Source of the DNA: JAJTFW01 sp903922455
Lineage (GTDB): Bacteria; Bacteroidota; Bacteroidia; AKYH767-A; OLB10
Reading direction: 5' to 3'
Assembly: GCA_943329665.2 (NCBI GenBank)
Contig: CALQEU020000018.1
Location: 4,413 to 68,412, forward strand
DNA length: 64,000 nt
In this document: positions 33,847 to 43,044 of the stretch, in pieces
Layout: every line of letters begins with the position of its first letter
How positions within the stretch are numbered: the stretch's first letter is position 1
Program-made: the position numbers and the translations under genes
Notes under the pieces: generated by a model
Told to the model about the DNA's origin: nothing
Database searches by the model: none
What the model saw: only the letters and a program-made list of their open reading frames with translations

Positions 33847-34773
33847 ATGCAACTACGCGCTAGTCTTTCCGACCGAACTCCTTACCGTAAATTCTTGATT
33901 GTTGTTGGCTTAACCTTAATTGGAGCCGTCTTTTTTACTGCTATAGGTACGCTGCTCAGCCAATTAATATTCGGAATAAATTTAACGGGCGATGCCTCCA
34001 TCTTAGACCAAACTGGAAACGCTGCTTTGGTAAACGCCTTCCGTTTATTTCAAGGACTTGCTGCTATTGGCACTTTCATTTTGCCTGCTTTAGGAGCGGC
34101 CTATCTTTTTTCAAATCAATCATCCGAATACCTTGGACTTGAAAAAAAATCCAAGGGAATTCACCTCTTTGCAGTCTTTATTTTATTGATAGTTACTATA
34201 CCCTTTATAAATTGGATGATGCAAATTAATGGTGAAATGAATTTACCATCTTCTCTCAAAGGATTACAAGATTGGATGGAAATGACCGAGGCACAAGCGT
34301 CCAAAATCACCAAATTACTTTTAGGAAATACAGGAGTAAGTGATTTGCTAATTAATTTAATTGTGATTGCCATTATTCCTGCCATTGGGGAAGAGTTACT
34401 TTTTAGAGGGGTAATTCAAAAACTTTTTACTGAGCTTGCCAACAGCAAAGGTTTCGCCGTGATCCTCACCGCGGTTTTATTTTCAGCATTACACATGCAA
34501 TTTTTCGGTTTCCTTCCTAGGTTCGCCTTAGGTGTATTGCTCGGTTTCCTTTATGTGTGGAGCGGATCATTATGGGTCCCGATCACGGCGCATTTCATCA
34601 ACAACGCCATGGCCGTCATCCTCACTTGGTATATGGAAAGAGGAATGATTCATTTCAATCCAGATACCATCGGCATTGAACAAGGCCAGGAGGGAATTTT
34701 AGCCGCATCCGTCTTCCTAACCTGGGCGATATTGTGGTGGTTGAAAAAACAATGGGTCGCGACTAGCCACTAG
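33847..34773 (+). CDS. CPBP family intramembrane metalloprotease
   Basis: 308 residues, about eight membrane segments. Family motifs: EELLFRG (motif 1, catalytic Glu pair and Arg), FSALHMQFFGFLPRFALG (motif 2, His) and ITAHFINN (motif 3, His/Asn). These are the Abi/Rce1-like protease signatures. The client is unknown; in bacteria such proteins process peptides or give immunity. Start chosen at 33847 because the alternative TTG lies in the promoter box. Confidence 0.85.
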   Translation: MQLRASLSDRTPYRKFLIVVGLTLIGAVFFTAIGTLLSQLIFGINLTGDASILDQTGNAALVNAFRLFQGLAAIGTFILPALGAAYLFSNQSSEYLGLEKKSKGIHLFAVFILLIVTIPFINWMMQINGEMNLPSSLKGLQDWMEMTEAQASKITKLLLGNTGVSDLLINLIVIAIIPAIGEELLFRGVIQKLFTELANSKGFAVILTAVLFSALHMQFFGFLPRFALGVLLGFLYVWSGSLWVPITAHFINNAMAVILTWYMERGMIHFNPDTIGIEQGQEGILAASVFLTWAILWWLKKQWVATSH

Positions 34774-35175
34774 CTTCTGGCTTCTAGCTTGTATGTTAAA
34801 GCCTAAAAAACGTTGACCGGTAAATAGCCAACAATTCTCACTCTAATACTCGTTCTCACACTCATACTCGCTCTGCTTTCCGCTGGCTGAGCTTGTCGAT
34901 GGCAGCTTGTCGATGGCAGCTTCTGACTGCTCAGTAATTTGCCTCTCGATAGCTATCGATTCTTCCATCTCCACGCGAAACTTCGCGATCTCCCATCTCC
35001 GATCTCCTCGCGAAACTTCGCGATCTCCCATCTCCGATCTCCTCGCGAAACTTCGCGATCTCATATCTCCGATTCTCCCACTCTCCCATCTCCGACTCTA
35101 TCCTATACGAAAATCTTTTTTAATAACCAATAGCTTGACCACTATTGTTTTTGTGAAAACTCCCTCTATATTCCG
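34774..35175. repeat. Spacer with 35-base tandem repeat (three copies)
   Basis: Three head-to-tail 35-base units at 34974-35008, 35009-35043 and 35044-35078, each starting CGCGAAACTTCGCGATCTC. The first 14 bases are self-complementary (CGCGAAACTTCGCG). Before it are a 15-base doublet GCTTGTCGATGGCA (about 34890-34920), TCGATAGCTATCGA (34946-34959) and a CTAG-type repeat (34761-34792). No credible gene. Confidence 0.7.
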
Positions 35176-35183
35176 TATCTTCG
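35176..35183 (+). promoter_or_regulatory. -7-like box TATCTTCG
   Basis: A TAnnTTCG variant of the Bacteroidota box, about 30 bases upstream of the glycogen synthase start. The same variant occurs before DUF4270 (36093) and dxr (24377-24384, minus). Confidence 0.4.
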
Positions 35184-35213
35184 CATAAAATCATCTAAAT
35201 CGTGAAGAAAGCT

Positions 35214-36041
35214 ATGAGAAAAGCACGTGTTCTATTTATCTCTTCTGAGATTCATCCTTATCTTGATTTAACGGAGCAAAGTGAAATCGCTCGTAAACTC
35301 CCACAAGGAATTCAAGAGCGTGGTAAGGAAATACGAACTTTTATGCCTCGATTTGGAAACATTAACGAGCGCCGCAATCAATTACACGAAGTAATTCGTC
35401 TTTCTGGAATGAATTTGATCATTGATGATGCCGATCATCCATTGATTATTAAGGTAGCTTCTATTCAAGCGGCTCGTATGCAAGTATATTTTATCGATAA
35501 TGAAGAATATTTTCAACGCAAGTCTACCATCCGCGATACCGACGAAACTTTCTTCGACGATAACGACGATCGTACCATTTTCTTCGGTCGTGGAGTATTG
35601 GAAACCGTGAAGAAATTAGGCTGGTCGCCCGATATTATTCATTGCCATGGTTGGATGACTGCTCTAATTCCAATGTTGATTAAAACCAGCTATAAGGACG
35701 ATCCTATGTTTCATAATAGCAAAGTAGTTTACTCCTTGTACAATGATTCTTTCACGGAATCGTTTAACAAGGACTTTAGCAAGAAAATCTTAATGGATGG
35801 TTTGAGTGCAGACGACGTAAAGGGATTGGAAGATCCTAATTACGTTAGCCTTACAAAATTGGCAATGCAGTATTCAGATGCGGTGATGAAGAGTTCAACC
35901 ACATTGCACGATGAAATTGAAACAGCATTTAAGAGCTTGAGTAAACCAACACTTGACTATAAATCACCTGAAGAATACATTGATGCCTACGATAATTTCT
36001 ATGATGAGGCGATGCTTGAAGATTCTGTTCTTGCAGAATAA
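35214..36041 (+). CDS. Short glycogen/starch synthase (GT5 N-terminal domain only)
   Basis: 275 residues from the ATG at 35214 (a GTG at 35202 is also possible). The N-terminal GT5 catalytic lobe is recognisable (ARVLFISSEIHPYL, LPQGIQERGKEIRTFMPRFG, DIIHCHGWMTALIPM). The C-terminal nucleotide-sugar lobe is absent. The KxGG-like glucan site is not preserved: SSEIHPYLDLTE stands in its place. This short form is conserved in Bacteroidota next to DUF4270 and glmS, so it is not a local truncation. Activity as a glycogen synthase is doubtful; a regulatory or other sugar role is possible. Confidence 0.8.
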   Translation: MRKARVLFISSEIHPYLDLTEQSEIARKLPQGIQERGKEIRTFMPRFGNINERRNQLHEVIRLSGMNLIIDDADHPLIIKVASIQAARMQVYFIDNEEYFQRKSTIRDTDETFFDDNDDRTIFFGRGVLETVKKLGWSPDIIHCHGWMTALIPMLIKTSYKDDPMFHNSKVVYSLYNDSFTESFNKDFSKKILMDGLSADDVKGLEDPNYVSLTKLAMQYSDAVMKSSTTLHDEIETAFKSLSKPTLDYKSPEEYIDAYDNFYDEAMLEDSVLAE

Positions 36042-36092
36042 TCCTCTTTTTTGTTCTTTGCGTTTAGCTTCTGTATCTTTTATAAATTCCTT

Positions 36093-36100
36093 TACCTTCG
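36093..36100 (+). promoter_or_regulatory. -7-like box TACCTTCG, near-leaderless
   Basis: Ends five bases before the DUF4270 ATG at 36106. Confidence 0.4.
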
Positions 36101-36105
36101 CTCCC

Positions 36106-37404
36106 ATGTTGAAGAATGTTCGCCGTTCCTTGCAAATTGCAAGTGTAGCCCTATTGTTTATGCTCTCATCTTGTACCGAACCTGATCTAATAGGTCTTGA
36201 TTTACAGCCGGTTTCGGAAACTCCTGGAGTAAGTATTGATACCTTGGAAGTAGAAAGTTTTGTGGTGATGGAAGATTCACTCATCATGTGGAGTCCACTC
36301 AAAAACCTGATTGAGTCGCCAACGTTATTCATCGGAAGTTATGACGATCCTTATATGGGCAAAACGCAAGCATCAACCGTTGCCCAAATTCGTTTAGGTA
36401 ATACCATTACAACGACCACTTTCGCAGGAGCCACTACTCCCGATTCCGTGGTCCTAAGTTTTTTGTACAAGGATATTAATGGCGATTCAACTTCCATGCA
36501 TCATATTAGTGTTTATGAGTTGTTTGATAAGTTGTATACCGACAGCACTTACTATTCGGCTAGAACCTATTCTCGTTCTGCCACTACAATTGGTCACGCC
36601 GATTTAATTCCTTCTTTAACCGATAGTTTGGTAATTAACAATGATACAGTAGTCCCGCAGTTGCGTATTCCAATTGATACTTCCTTTGGTGGAAGATTGA
36701 TGAGGGAATACATTAGCAACCCTTCCACTTTCGCAAGTAATACAGCATTCACCGATTATTTTAAAGGGATCGTAATGGTGGATAGTGCCGATGGTGTAGG
36801 AAGTATTGTTACCCTTACTTCAACTTCCAGTCTTCATTTACTTACTATTTATTTTTCGGGTAATAAGAGTTATCAATTTCTCATTGATGCTGGTGCCGTG
36901 CGTACTAGTTTTTTCAGTCATCAATATCTTCCTCAGAATTTGGATAATTTTCCGGATGATGATTTGGTGGTGGCTTCCATGGCTGGATTAAAGGATAGTT
37001 TGGTTATAAAAAATATTGCTTCGCTCTATGATGATGGTCCGGTTTCTATTAGTTCTGCTCGATTGATATTTCAACTTAAAGATGGATCAGCACCTAATAA
37101 ATTTAAAGCGCATACCAACTTGTTGGTATTTGGAAGTGATTCATTAGGAAACAATGTTGCCACTGCCGATGCGAACGAAACGTCAAGTTATTTTGGTGGA
37201 TTGTATGATGAGACCCAAAATAAGTATACCTTTAATGTGGCGCGTTACGTACAACAAACATTGAAGAAGGTCGTACAAAATGGAGGAAAAGATTACGGTC
37301 TTTTCCTCGTTGCTGGAGGAAGTACGAGCAATGCGCGTCGAAGTGTTGTGAAGGGCAGAGGCGCTATTAAACTAATTGTTACTAAAACAAAATTCAACCC
37401 TTAA
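36106..37404 (+). CDS. DUF4270 lipoprotein
   Basis: 432 residues from the ATG at 36106. The frame open from 35953 overlaps the glycogen synthase gene and adds residues without a signal peptide. The lipoprotein signal ends LLFMLSSCTEPD. The rest is a beta-rich DUF4270 domain (PDLIGLDLQPVSE, then FIGSYDDPYMGKTQAS, YLPQNLDNFPDD, LSSYFGGLYDE-like parts). Function unknown. The order short glycogen synthase - DUF4270 - glmS is widely kept in Bacteroidota, and glmS starts three bases after this stop, so the two are co-transcribed. A link to cell-envelope sugar supply is inferred. Confidence 0.85.
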   Translation: MLKNVRRSLQIASVALLFMLSSCTEPDLIGLDLQPVSETPGVSIDTLEVESFVVMEDSLIMWSPLKNLIESPTLFIGSYDDPYMGKTQASTVAQIRLGNTITTTTFAGATTPDSVVLSFLYKDINGDSTSMHHISVYELFDKLYTDSTYYSARTYSRSATTIGHADLIPSLTDSLVINNDTVVPQLRIPIDTSFGGRLMREYISNPSTFASNTAFTDYFKGIVMVDSADGVGSIVTLTSTSSLHLLTIYFSGNKSYQFLIDAGAVRTSFFSHQYLPQNLDNFPDDDLVVASMAGLKDSLVIKNIASLYDDGPVSISSARLIFQLKDGSAPNKFKAHTNLLVFGSDSLGNNVATADANETSSYFGGLYDETQNKYTFNVARYVQQTLKKVVQNGGKDYGLFLVAGGSTSNARRSVVKGRGAIKLIVTKTKFNP

Positions 37405-37407
37405 ACC

Positions 37408-39243
37408 ATGTGTGGAATTGTTGCCTATATTGGTAAGCAAGATGCTTATCCCATCATCATTAAAGGACTTCAGCGCCTCGAGTACAGAGGGTATGACAGT
37501 GCCGGCGTTGCTTTGTTAAATGGAAGTTTGAATGTATACAAAAAGGCAGGAAAGGTAAGTGATCTCGCTGCTTTCGTAAAAGATAAAAATTTATCGGGTG
37601 TCGTAGGCATGGGGCATACACGTTGGGCTACACATGGTGAGCCGAACGATAGAAATGCGCATCCTCATTTTTCTCAGTCAAAAGATTTTGCAATCATCCA
37701 CAATGGAATTATTGAGAACTATGCTTCTATTAAAGTAGAGTTAGTAAAACAAGGACATACATTTGAAAGCGATACCGACACAGAAGTGTTGGTGCATTTG
37801 ATTGAAGAAATATATGTGAAGGCAGATGTTGCACTCGAAGAAGCAGTACGTTTAGCATTGGGTGAAGTAGTTGGAGCGTATGCAATTGTTATTTTATCTA
37901 AAAACGATCCTAATAAATTAATTGCTGCCCGTAAAGGTTCTCCTATTGTTGTAGGTATTGGTAAGGATGAATTTTTTGTAGCTTCTGATGCAACTCCGAT
38001 TGTTGAGTATACGAAGAACGTTGCTTACCTAAATGATGGTGAAGTGGCGGTGATTGCAGATGGAAAACTCACGGTGAAAACCATCGGTAATGAAATAAAA
38101 ATTCCGTTTGTTCAAGAATTAGAAATGAAACTCGAAGCACTGGAAAAAGGTGGCTACGAGCATTTCATGTTGAAGGAAATTTATGAGCAACCTCGCTCCA
38201 TCGCCGACAGTATGCGCGGCCGTTTTGATAGTCGCAATGGCACGTTGAAGTTAGGCGGCTTACGCGAATTCGAGACGAAAATTGTAAATGCGAAACGAAT
38301 CATTATTATTGCATGTGGTACATCATGGCATGCAGGAATGGTTGCGGAATATTTGATTGAAGATTTAGCACGCATCCCCGTGGAGGTAGAGTATGCTTCC
38401 GAATTTCGTTACCGCAACCCCGTTATATACGAAGATGATGTGGTCATTGCAATTTCACAGAGTGGAGAGACTGCCGATACCTTGGCAGCAATCGAAATGG
38501 CAAAGTCGAAGGGCGCAACTATTTTTGGAGTCTGTAATGTCGTAGGATCAAGTATTCCACGCGCAACACATGCGGGTTCCTATACACATGCTGGACCTGA
38601 AATTGGAGTAGCTTCAACCAAAGCATTCACAGCGCAAGTAACGGTGCTCACTTTATTAGCATTGCAAATTGCACATAAGCGTGGATCCATTGCAGAATCG
38701 CGTTTCCGTCAAATATTAAATGAGCTCGAAGCCATTCCACAAAAAGTAGAAAAAGCTTTGCAGTCGAATGATAAAATTTTAGCCATCGCTCAAGAATATA
38801 AAAATGCACGAAATTTCTTGTACTTAGGTAGAGGATATGGTTTTCCAGTAGCATTAGAAGGCGCTTTGAAGTTGAAAGAGATTTCATACATCCATGCAGA
38901 GGGTTATCCTGCTGCAGAGATGAAGCATGGTCCTATAGCTTTAATTGATGCAGAAATGCCTGTTGTAGTGATTGCAACCAAGCACGGATCATATGAGAAG
39001 GTAGTGAGCAATATTCAGGAAGTAAGAGCACGTAAAGGAAAAATTATCGCCATCGTTACAGAAGGGGATACACAAGTAAAAGAACTGGCCGATTACGTGA
39101 TTGAAATTCCAGAGACGGATGAAATTTTAGTTCCCCTAGTGAGCGTTGTTCCATTGCAACTGTTAGCATATCACATTGCTGTATTGCGTGGATGTAATGT
39201 GGATCAGCCACGAAATTTGGCGAAGAGTGTAACGGTGGAGTAG
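37408..39243 (+). CDS. glmS: Glutamine-fructose-6-phosphate aminotransferase (isomerising)
   Basis: 611 residues, full length. Cys2 is the glutaminase nucleophile (MCGIVAYIG), with GHTRWATHG and HNGIIEN in the N-terminal domain (1-230). Two SIS domains follow (ACGTSWHAG; YLGRGYGFPVALEGALKLKE), and the end LAKSVTVE is invariant in the family. It makes glucosamine 6-phosphate for peptidoglycan and surface polysaccharide. It converges with the glycosyltransferase gene 15 bases away. Confidence 0.95.
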   Translation: MCGIVAYIGKQDAYPIIIKGLQRLEYRGYDSAGVALLNGSLNVYKKAGKVSDLAAFVKDKNLSGVVGMGHTRWATHGEPNDRNAHPHFSQSKDFAIIHNGIIENYASIKVELVKQGHTFESDTDTEVLVHLIEEIYVKADVALEEAVRLALGEVVGAYAIVILSKNDPNKLIAARKGSPIVVGIGKDEFFVASDATPIVEYTKNVAYLNDGEVAVIADGKLTVKTIGNEIKIPFVQELEMKLEALEKGGYEHFMLKEIYEQPRSIADSMRGRFDSRNGTLKLGGLREFETKIVNAKRIIIIACGTSWHAGMVAEYLIEDLARIPVEVEYASEFRYRNPVIYEDDVVIAISQSGETADTLAAIEMAKSKGATIFGVCNVVGSSIPRATHAGSYTHAGPEIGVASTKAFTAQVTVLTLLALQIAHKRGSIAESRFRQILNELEAIPQKVEKALQSNDKILAIAQEYKNARNFLYLGRGYGFPVALEGALKLKEISYIHAEGYPAAEMKHGPIALIDAEMPVVVIATKHGSYEKVVSNIQEVRARKGKIIAIVTEGDTQVKELADYVIEIPETDEILVPLVSVVPLQLLAYHIAVLRGCNVDQPRNLAKSVTVE

Positions 39244-39258
39244 TACCGAAAAAGCAAA

Positions 39259-40437
39259 TTATTTTACAAGAACCTTTCTGTACAATTCCCCAATTTTTTC
39301 GGGACTGTAATGTTGTGCAATGTCATCAAATGCTTTTTGTTGTAAAGTGGTAGCATTATAATTTCCGTTAATGAGTGCATCCATTTCTTTGGCTAAAGAA
39401 TCGGCGTGCTCTGACTGAAATAAAATCCCATTTTCCCCATGTGTAATTAACTCGGCATTGGGAGGTAAATCAGAAGCGATAACCAATCTTGGAAAACTCA
39501 TCGCCATAAGCAATACACCACTTTGATAGATGCGCGTGTACGGAAGTACAATGGCACTGGAAATGGAAAATAAATAATCCCGCTCTTCATCTGTAATATG
39601 TCGAATGACAGGGATCACTCGATCTTTCAAGTTCAAAACGGTAATAATATCATCATATCGATCCCAAGAATCATCTCGTAGTTTTCCGGCTATAATTACT
39701 TTGAAATCAGCTTTCGTTTGAGAGATGGCTTCCAGCAAAACATCTAATCCTTTCGCTTTCTTTATTTGTCCAAAGAAGAGTAGGAGCGGAGTTTTATCTC
39801 GTAAGCATCCAGGCAACATAGCATGAATTTTGCCAGGAAGATGGGCGCTCGATTTTAATTGATCCAACAATCCAGGTACTTCATGATAAGGACGAAACAA
39901 GTGTCGGAAGTGTACGTGTGGAATAACAAATGTTGACTTTTCGATTGATGTGTTCAATGAATTTATCAATTCCGTTTTGCAAAATTCATTATGGACGATA
40001 CGTACATGCGGCAATTTTTCAATTACCATTTTTCGAACAATAGGTAAAGTGATGGTATCTAAACTTTCAATGTCATGTACAATCGCACAAAGTCGAAATC
40101 CCATCAAGCGTGCAAGCGAAAAAGTTACTAAATCAAAAAATCCTGCTCTAAAAACATGCACAATAATCCAATCGACTTTGTTTTTTTTACATTGGCGAAG
40201 CGCTTTAATAAATCCAAAGAAATTACTCGTGATTGCTTTTACCTTAGAAACTCTTGTATTAAAAAATACCTGATGTACTTTTACAATAGAAGAATCGGAA
40301 GTAAAATTGGAGTAAAGTTCAACTTGATGAGAATTATTTTGTAAGCCAGAAATTAAGAGTGTATCATAATGATCCATGCCGGCTTTAACACCGACGGGAT
40401 CAATGATGGAAATTTTTAAAGCACGTGTTTGCTCCAC
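39259..40437 (-). CDS. Glycosyltransferase family 4 (GT1/GT4 fold)
   Basis: 392 residues, GT-B fold. The C-terminal lobe is clear: LLFFGQIKKAKGLDVLLEAI, FKVIIAGKLRDD and a late acceptor/donor segment (IVLPYTRIYQSGVLLMAMSF) in place of the usual EPxxxxxxEA. No membrane segment. It is the last gene of the minus-strand exopolysaccharide locus (39.3-48.1 kb) and the only recognisable glycosyltransferase in it, so most sugar-transfer steps must be encoded elsewhere. Confidence 0.8.
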   Translation of the reverse strand: MEQTRALKISIIDPVGVKAGMDHYDTLLISGLQNNSHQVELYSNFTSDSSIVKVHQVFFNTRVSKVKAITSNFFGFIKALRQCKKNKVDWIIVHVFRAGFFDLVTFSLARLMGFRLCAIVHDIESLDTITLPIVRKMVIEKLPHVRIVHNEFCKTELINSLNTSIEKSTFVIPHVHFRHLFRPYHEVPGLLDQLKSSAHLPGKIHAMLPGCLRDKTPLLLFFGQIKKAKGLDVLLEAISQTKADFKVIIAGKLRDDSWDRYDDIITVLNLKDRVIPVIRHITDEERDYLFSISSAIVLPYTRIYQSGVLLMAMSFPRLVIASDLPPNAELITHGENGILFQSEHADSLAKEMDALINGNYNATTLQQKAFDDIAQHYSPEKIGELYRKVLVK

Positions 40438-40438
40438 A

Positions 40439-41689
40439 CTATTCTTTTTTGGTCTTCAAATTTTTGCTATAAATAGAAATCATATATTGCCAAAGTGGTG
40501 TTGTAGGTCCCACATTTTTTATCGTCCATTTTTCAGCAGGAATGCTTCTGTCTGCGACTTCATAATAAGGATCCCAACATTCGGTTCCTGCTTTATACGC
40601 AAATAAACTCCAGCTGAAATTTAGTTTTTCTAGCGTTTTACAAACATCTTTTACCCACAGATCTGCGCCCGGTGACCAACGCGCGGCTTGATATTCTCCA
40701 ATGTAGATGGGGTATCCATATTCAGTTTCAAATTTCTTGATAAGGTTTAAGCGATTTTCGATGAGGTCAATATTCCAATTGTCCCCTTTTATTTTTCCGG
40801 GATACGTAACATTTTTATCCCGCTTTCTAACTCCCTGGTGGGTGAATTCATCGGGTAAATACATATGTGCTCCATACATCAAATGTTTGTCTTTAATATT
40901 ATAAGGTTTAAATCCTTTGTAGTTGGCCGGTGTTCCCCATGGTCCGGGTGATAATAGAAACCATCTTTCTTTATCATATTTTCGAATGGAGTTGAGCGCA
41001 TTTTGGTAGAACGCTTCAATACCCGGAGGGACTCTGGCACCGCCGGGAGATTTTACGGCCGGCTCTCCGATCACTTCATATCCCGTTAATTCATCGCCAC
41101 GATTTTTGAATTTATTTGCGATGATCTCTACCATTCGAAAGGTACTATCCTGAAACGACTTCTTCGTCCAAAATTCGGCTGACTTATCATTTACTTCTGA
41201 ATTTGGATCTAACACTAAGAAGTTAAAGGCAATAATAGCGGTCATGCCATTTTTTTTGCAAGCATTTAAAATTCTTTCTGCCCAGGCTAATTCATCGTAA
41301 AATGATTTGACTGGAGGAGTGTTTGTTTTTTTTGCACGGATGGATGGTTTGACTTCAATGCGAACAAAGTTTACACCTATACCTGCTAAATAGGAAATAT
41401 CGTTTGTGTCTGAATTTATCGATTGAAAGCTAACTCCACGCCAGGGCCAATTTTTTGGTAAGTTGCCGGTAGCAAGAGCATCGTTTGTTTGCTTTGTTAC
41501 GGGTGGTTCATTCTTTGGGGTTTCTATGGGAGCATTCGTGGAAGGTTGTTCCACCACAGGAGTTGTATTCGATGTGGAGCTTTCATGAGTCCCTTCGGAA
41601 GGGGTGGTCGCTTTTTTTTGCATGCACATCAATGGAAGTAGCAATACAAATCCTAAGCTAAACAGGTACGTTGAAATTGATTTGGTCAT
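40439..41689 (-). CDS. GH5-like glycoside hydrolase, probable lipoprotein
   Basis: 416 residues. The N-terminal hydrophobic segment ends PLMCMQ, a weak lipobox. A Pro/Thr/Glu-rich linker occupies about 27-75. A TIM-barrel follows with GH5 landmarks: an Arg in VRIEVKPS, a predicted acid/base Glu209 in YEVIGEP, AHMY with His275, and nucleophile Glu332 in IYIGEYQ. In typical GH5 enzymes the residue before the acid/base Glu is Asn (NEP); here it is Gly (GEP), which may alter activity. It probably trims or releases the polymer made by this locus, on the periplasmic side. Gap of one base to the next gene. Confidence 0.75.
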   Translation of the reverse strand: MTKSISTYLFSLGFVLLLPLMCMQKKATTPSEGTHESSTSNTTPVVEQPSTNAPIETPKNEPPVTKQTNDALATGNLPKNWPWRGVSFQSINSDTNDISYLAGIGVNFVRIEVKPSIRAKKTNTPPVKSFYDELAWAERILNACKKNGMTAIIAFNFLVLDPNSEVNDKSAEFWTKKSFQDSTFRMVEIIANKFKNRGDELTGYEVIGEPAVKSPGGARVPPGIEAFYQNALNSIRKYDKERWFLLSPGPWGTPANYKGFKPYNIKDKHLMYGAHMYLPDEFTHQGVRKRDKNVTYPGKIKGDNWNIDLIENRLNLIKKFETEYGYPIYIGEYQAARWSPGADLWVKDVCKTLEKLNFSWSLFAYKAGTECWDPYYEVADRSIPAEKWTIKNVGPTTPLWQYMISIYSKNLKTKKE

Positions 41690-41761
41690 GGCTGAATTTT
41701 TTAACTGGTAAATGGGTGCGGGGAGATTTTAGTTGAAGGTATAAAAAAAATAGAAAGAAAA

Positions 41762-43027
41762 TCAGGACGGCGCGGTTGAATGTTCGTCTTTGTCAACTAC
41801 ATAGAAGCGATAGTAATAAATGATGCCAAAAAAGATAGAAGGTATTCCAATGTACTTGATATTAGAAGCCGCGGTGATCATATCAAGAAATATAAAGAGC
41901 ATACAATATTGGGCGGTTGTTAGTAGCGGATCTTTTTGATAACGCAGTTTGCCGATCCATTTAAAGGTAAAGAAAAAGGGTATGTAAATGAGTAGCGTTC
42001 CAAGTATTCCGTAAACAAACAGATTTCCAAGAATACCAATATCGGAGGCGTAGAAATAACCAAAAATGCCGGAGAAGCCACCATTGAATTGTGAACTTAA
42101 ATGCCCGTTTCCAAACCAGGGATGCTTAAAAAATCCTTTTATGGCAATGGCACTCTCGGCTAAACGAACGTTGGTAGAGTATTCCGTGGTTCGATCTCCG
42201 GTAACAATCGTGGAGGCATTTCCGAAGATGGTGATGTAATGTGAAATTAAATCGGGCGCAAAAATAGTAACAACGCTTAACAGGAGAATTCCCCATACAA
42301 GGTAGTATAGCTTTCTGGTAAGCGATACATTTCTCAAATAGAAGATCAACAAAGTAATGAAGATCATTGTTAACTGAGAGCGATCTTGCAAGTAAATCAA
42401 AAAGAAGAATAACCCAAAAGCTAACGGAATTAAATACTTGTAGTTATTGGTAGATAGCAACACTATCATAGAATATATGATCACATTTGCAATGATTCCA
42501 CTGGGAAATTCATAGTGCCAGCCTTTATTTAAAGTAAATTCCACGAACTCGGAATCGCTAAATAACATCGGATCAATAAAAATACTGAAGAAAAGCATGA
42601 CGAACATGATAATGAAAAGGGATTGAATCAAGTATTTTTTTAATTGATCCAGTTGTATCCACTTTCTTTTAAGTGCGATGACTAGAAAATAGCCTGCAAA
42701 AATGATGAAATGTTGACGCTGAGCGAAGAGGCCCATCCAATACGGTTGATTAAACTCCTTATTCGCTTGCAGGGCGGTGATGAATGGAAGTAAAAAGAGC
42801 GGTAGCAAAATAAACTGGAAACTGTTTGCTTTTCCTTTTGACCATCCTTCAATCATATCACGAAAGGATACCATGCATACAACTCCTACAACAAGCAGAA
42901 AGAGAATTTCAAAGATATTTGAAGGAAATTTGGCCAACACGCGAAAACAAAGAACAAAATACATGATCCAAATGAATGGGATGAGTAATCTGTTTTTAGA
43001 AAACCGTATAAATCGAAGTGCTTCCAT
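41762..43027 (-). CDS. O-antigen ligase / Wzy-like polymerase
   Basis: 421 residues with ten or more hydrophobic segments. A large extracytoplasmic loop carries KHPWFGNGHLSSQ and YASDIGILGNLFVYGILG. The HPWFGxG...DxGxLG pattern is usual in O-antigen ligase / Wzy family proteins. Ligase and polymerase cannot be told apart by sequence here; the locus with its flippase suggests polymerase. Confidence 0.75.
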   Translation of the reverse strand: MEALRFIRFSKNRLLIPFIWIMYFVLCFRVLAKFPSNIFEILFLLVVGVVCMVSFRDMIEGWSKGKANSFQFILLPLFLLPFITALQANKEFNQPYWMGLFAQRQHFIIFAGYFLVIALKRKWIQLDQLKKYLIQSLFIIMFVMLFFSIFIDPMLFSDSEFVEFTLNKGWHYEFPSGIIANVIIYSMIVLLSTNNYKYLIPLAFGLFFFLIYLQDRSQLTMIFITLLIFYLRNVSLTRKLYYLVWGILLLSVVTIFAPDLISHYITIFGNASTIVTGDRTTEYSTNVRLAESAIAIKGFFKHPWFGNGHLSSQFNGGFSGIFGYFYASDIGILGNLFVYGILGTLLIYIPFFFTFKWIGKLRYQKDPLLTTAQYCMLFIFLDMITAASNIKYIGIPSIFFGIIYYYRFYVVDKDEHSTAPS

Positions 43028-43044
43028 GGTTATCTCTTATCTTT

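Noticed and set aside
34974..35078. CRISPR array
   Set aside because: The 35-base units are directly adjacent with no spacers, and no cas genes are present.
34843..35188. Several 60-93 residue frames on both strands
   Set aside because: They are translations of the tandem and palindromic repeats in this spacer.
35953..36105. Upstream extension of DUF4270
   Set aside because: It overlaps the glycogen synthase 3' end and would bury the lipoprotein signal that starts at 36106.
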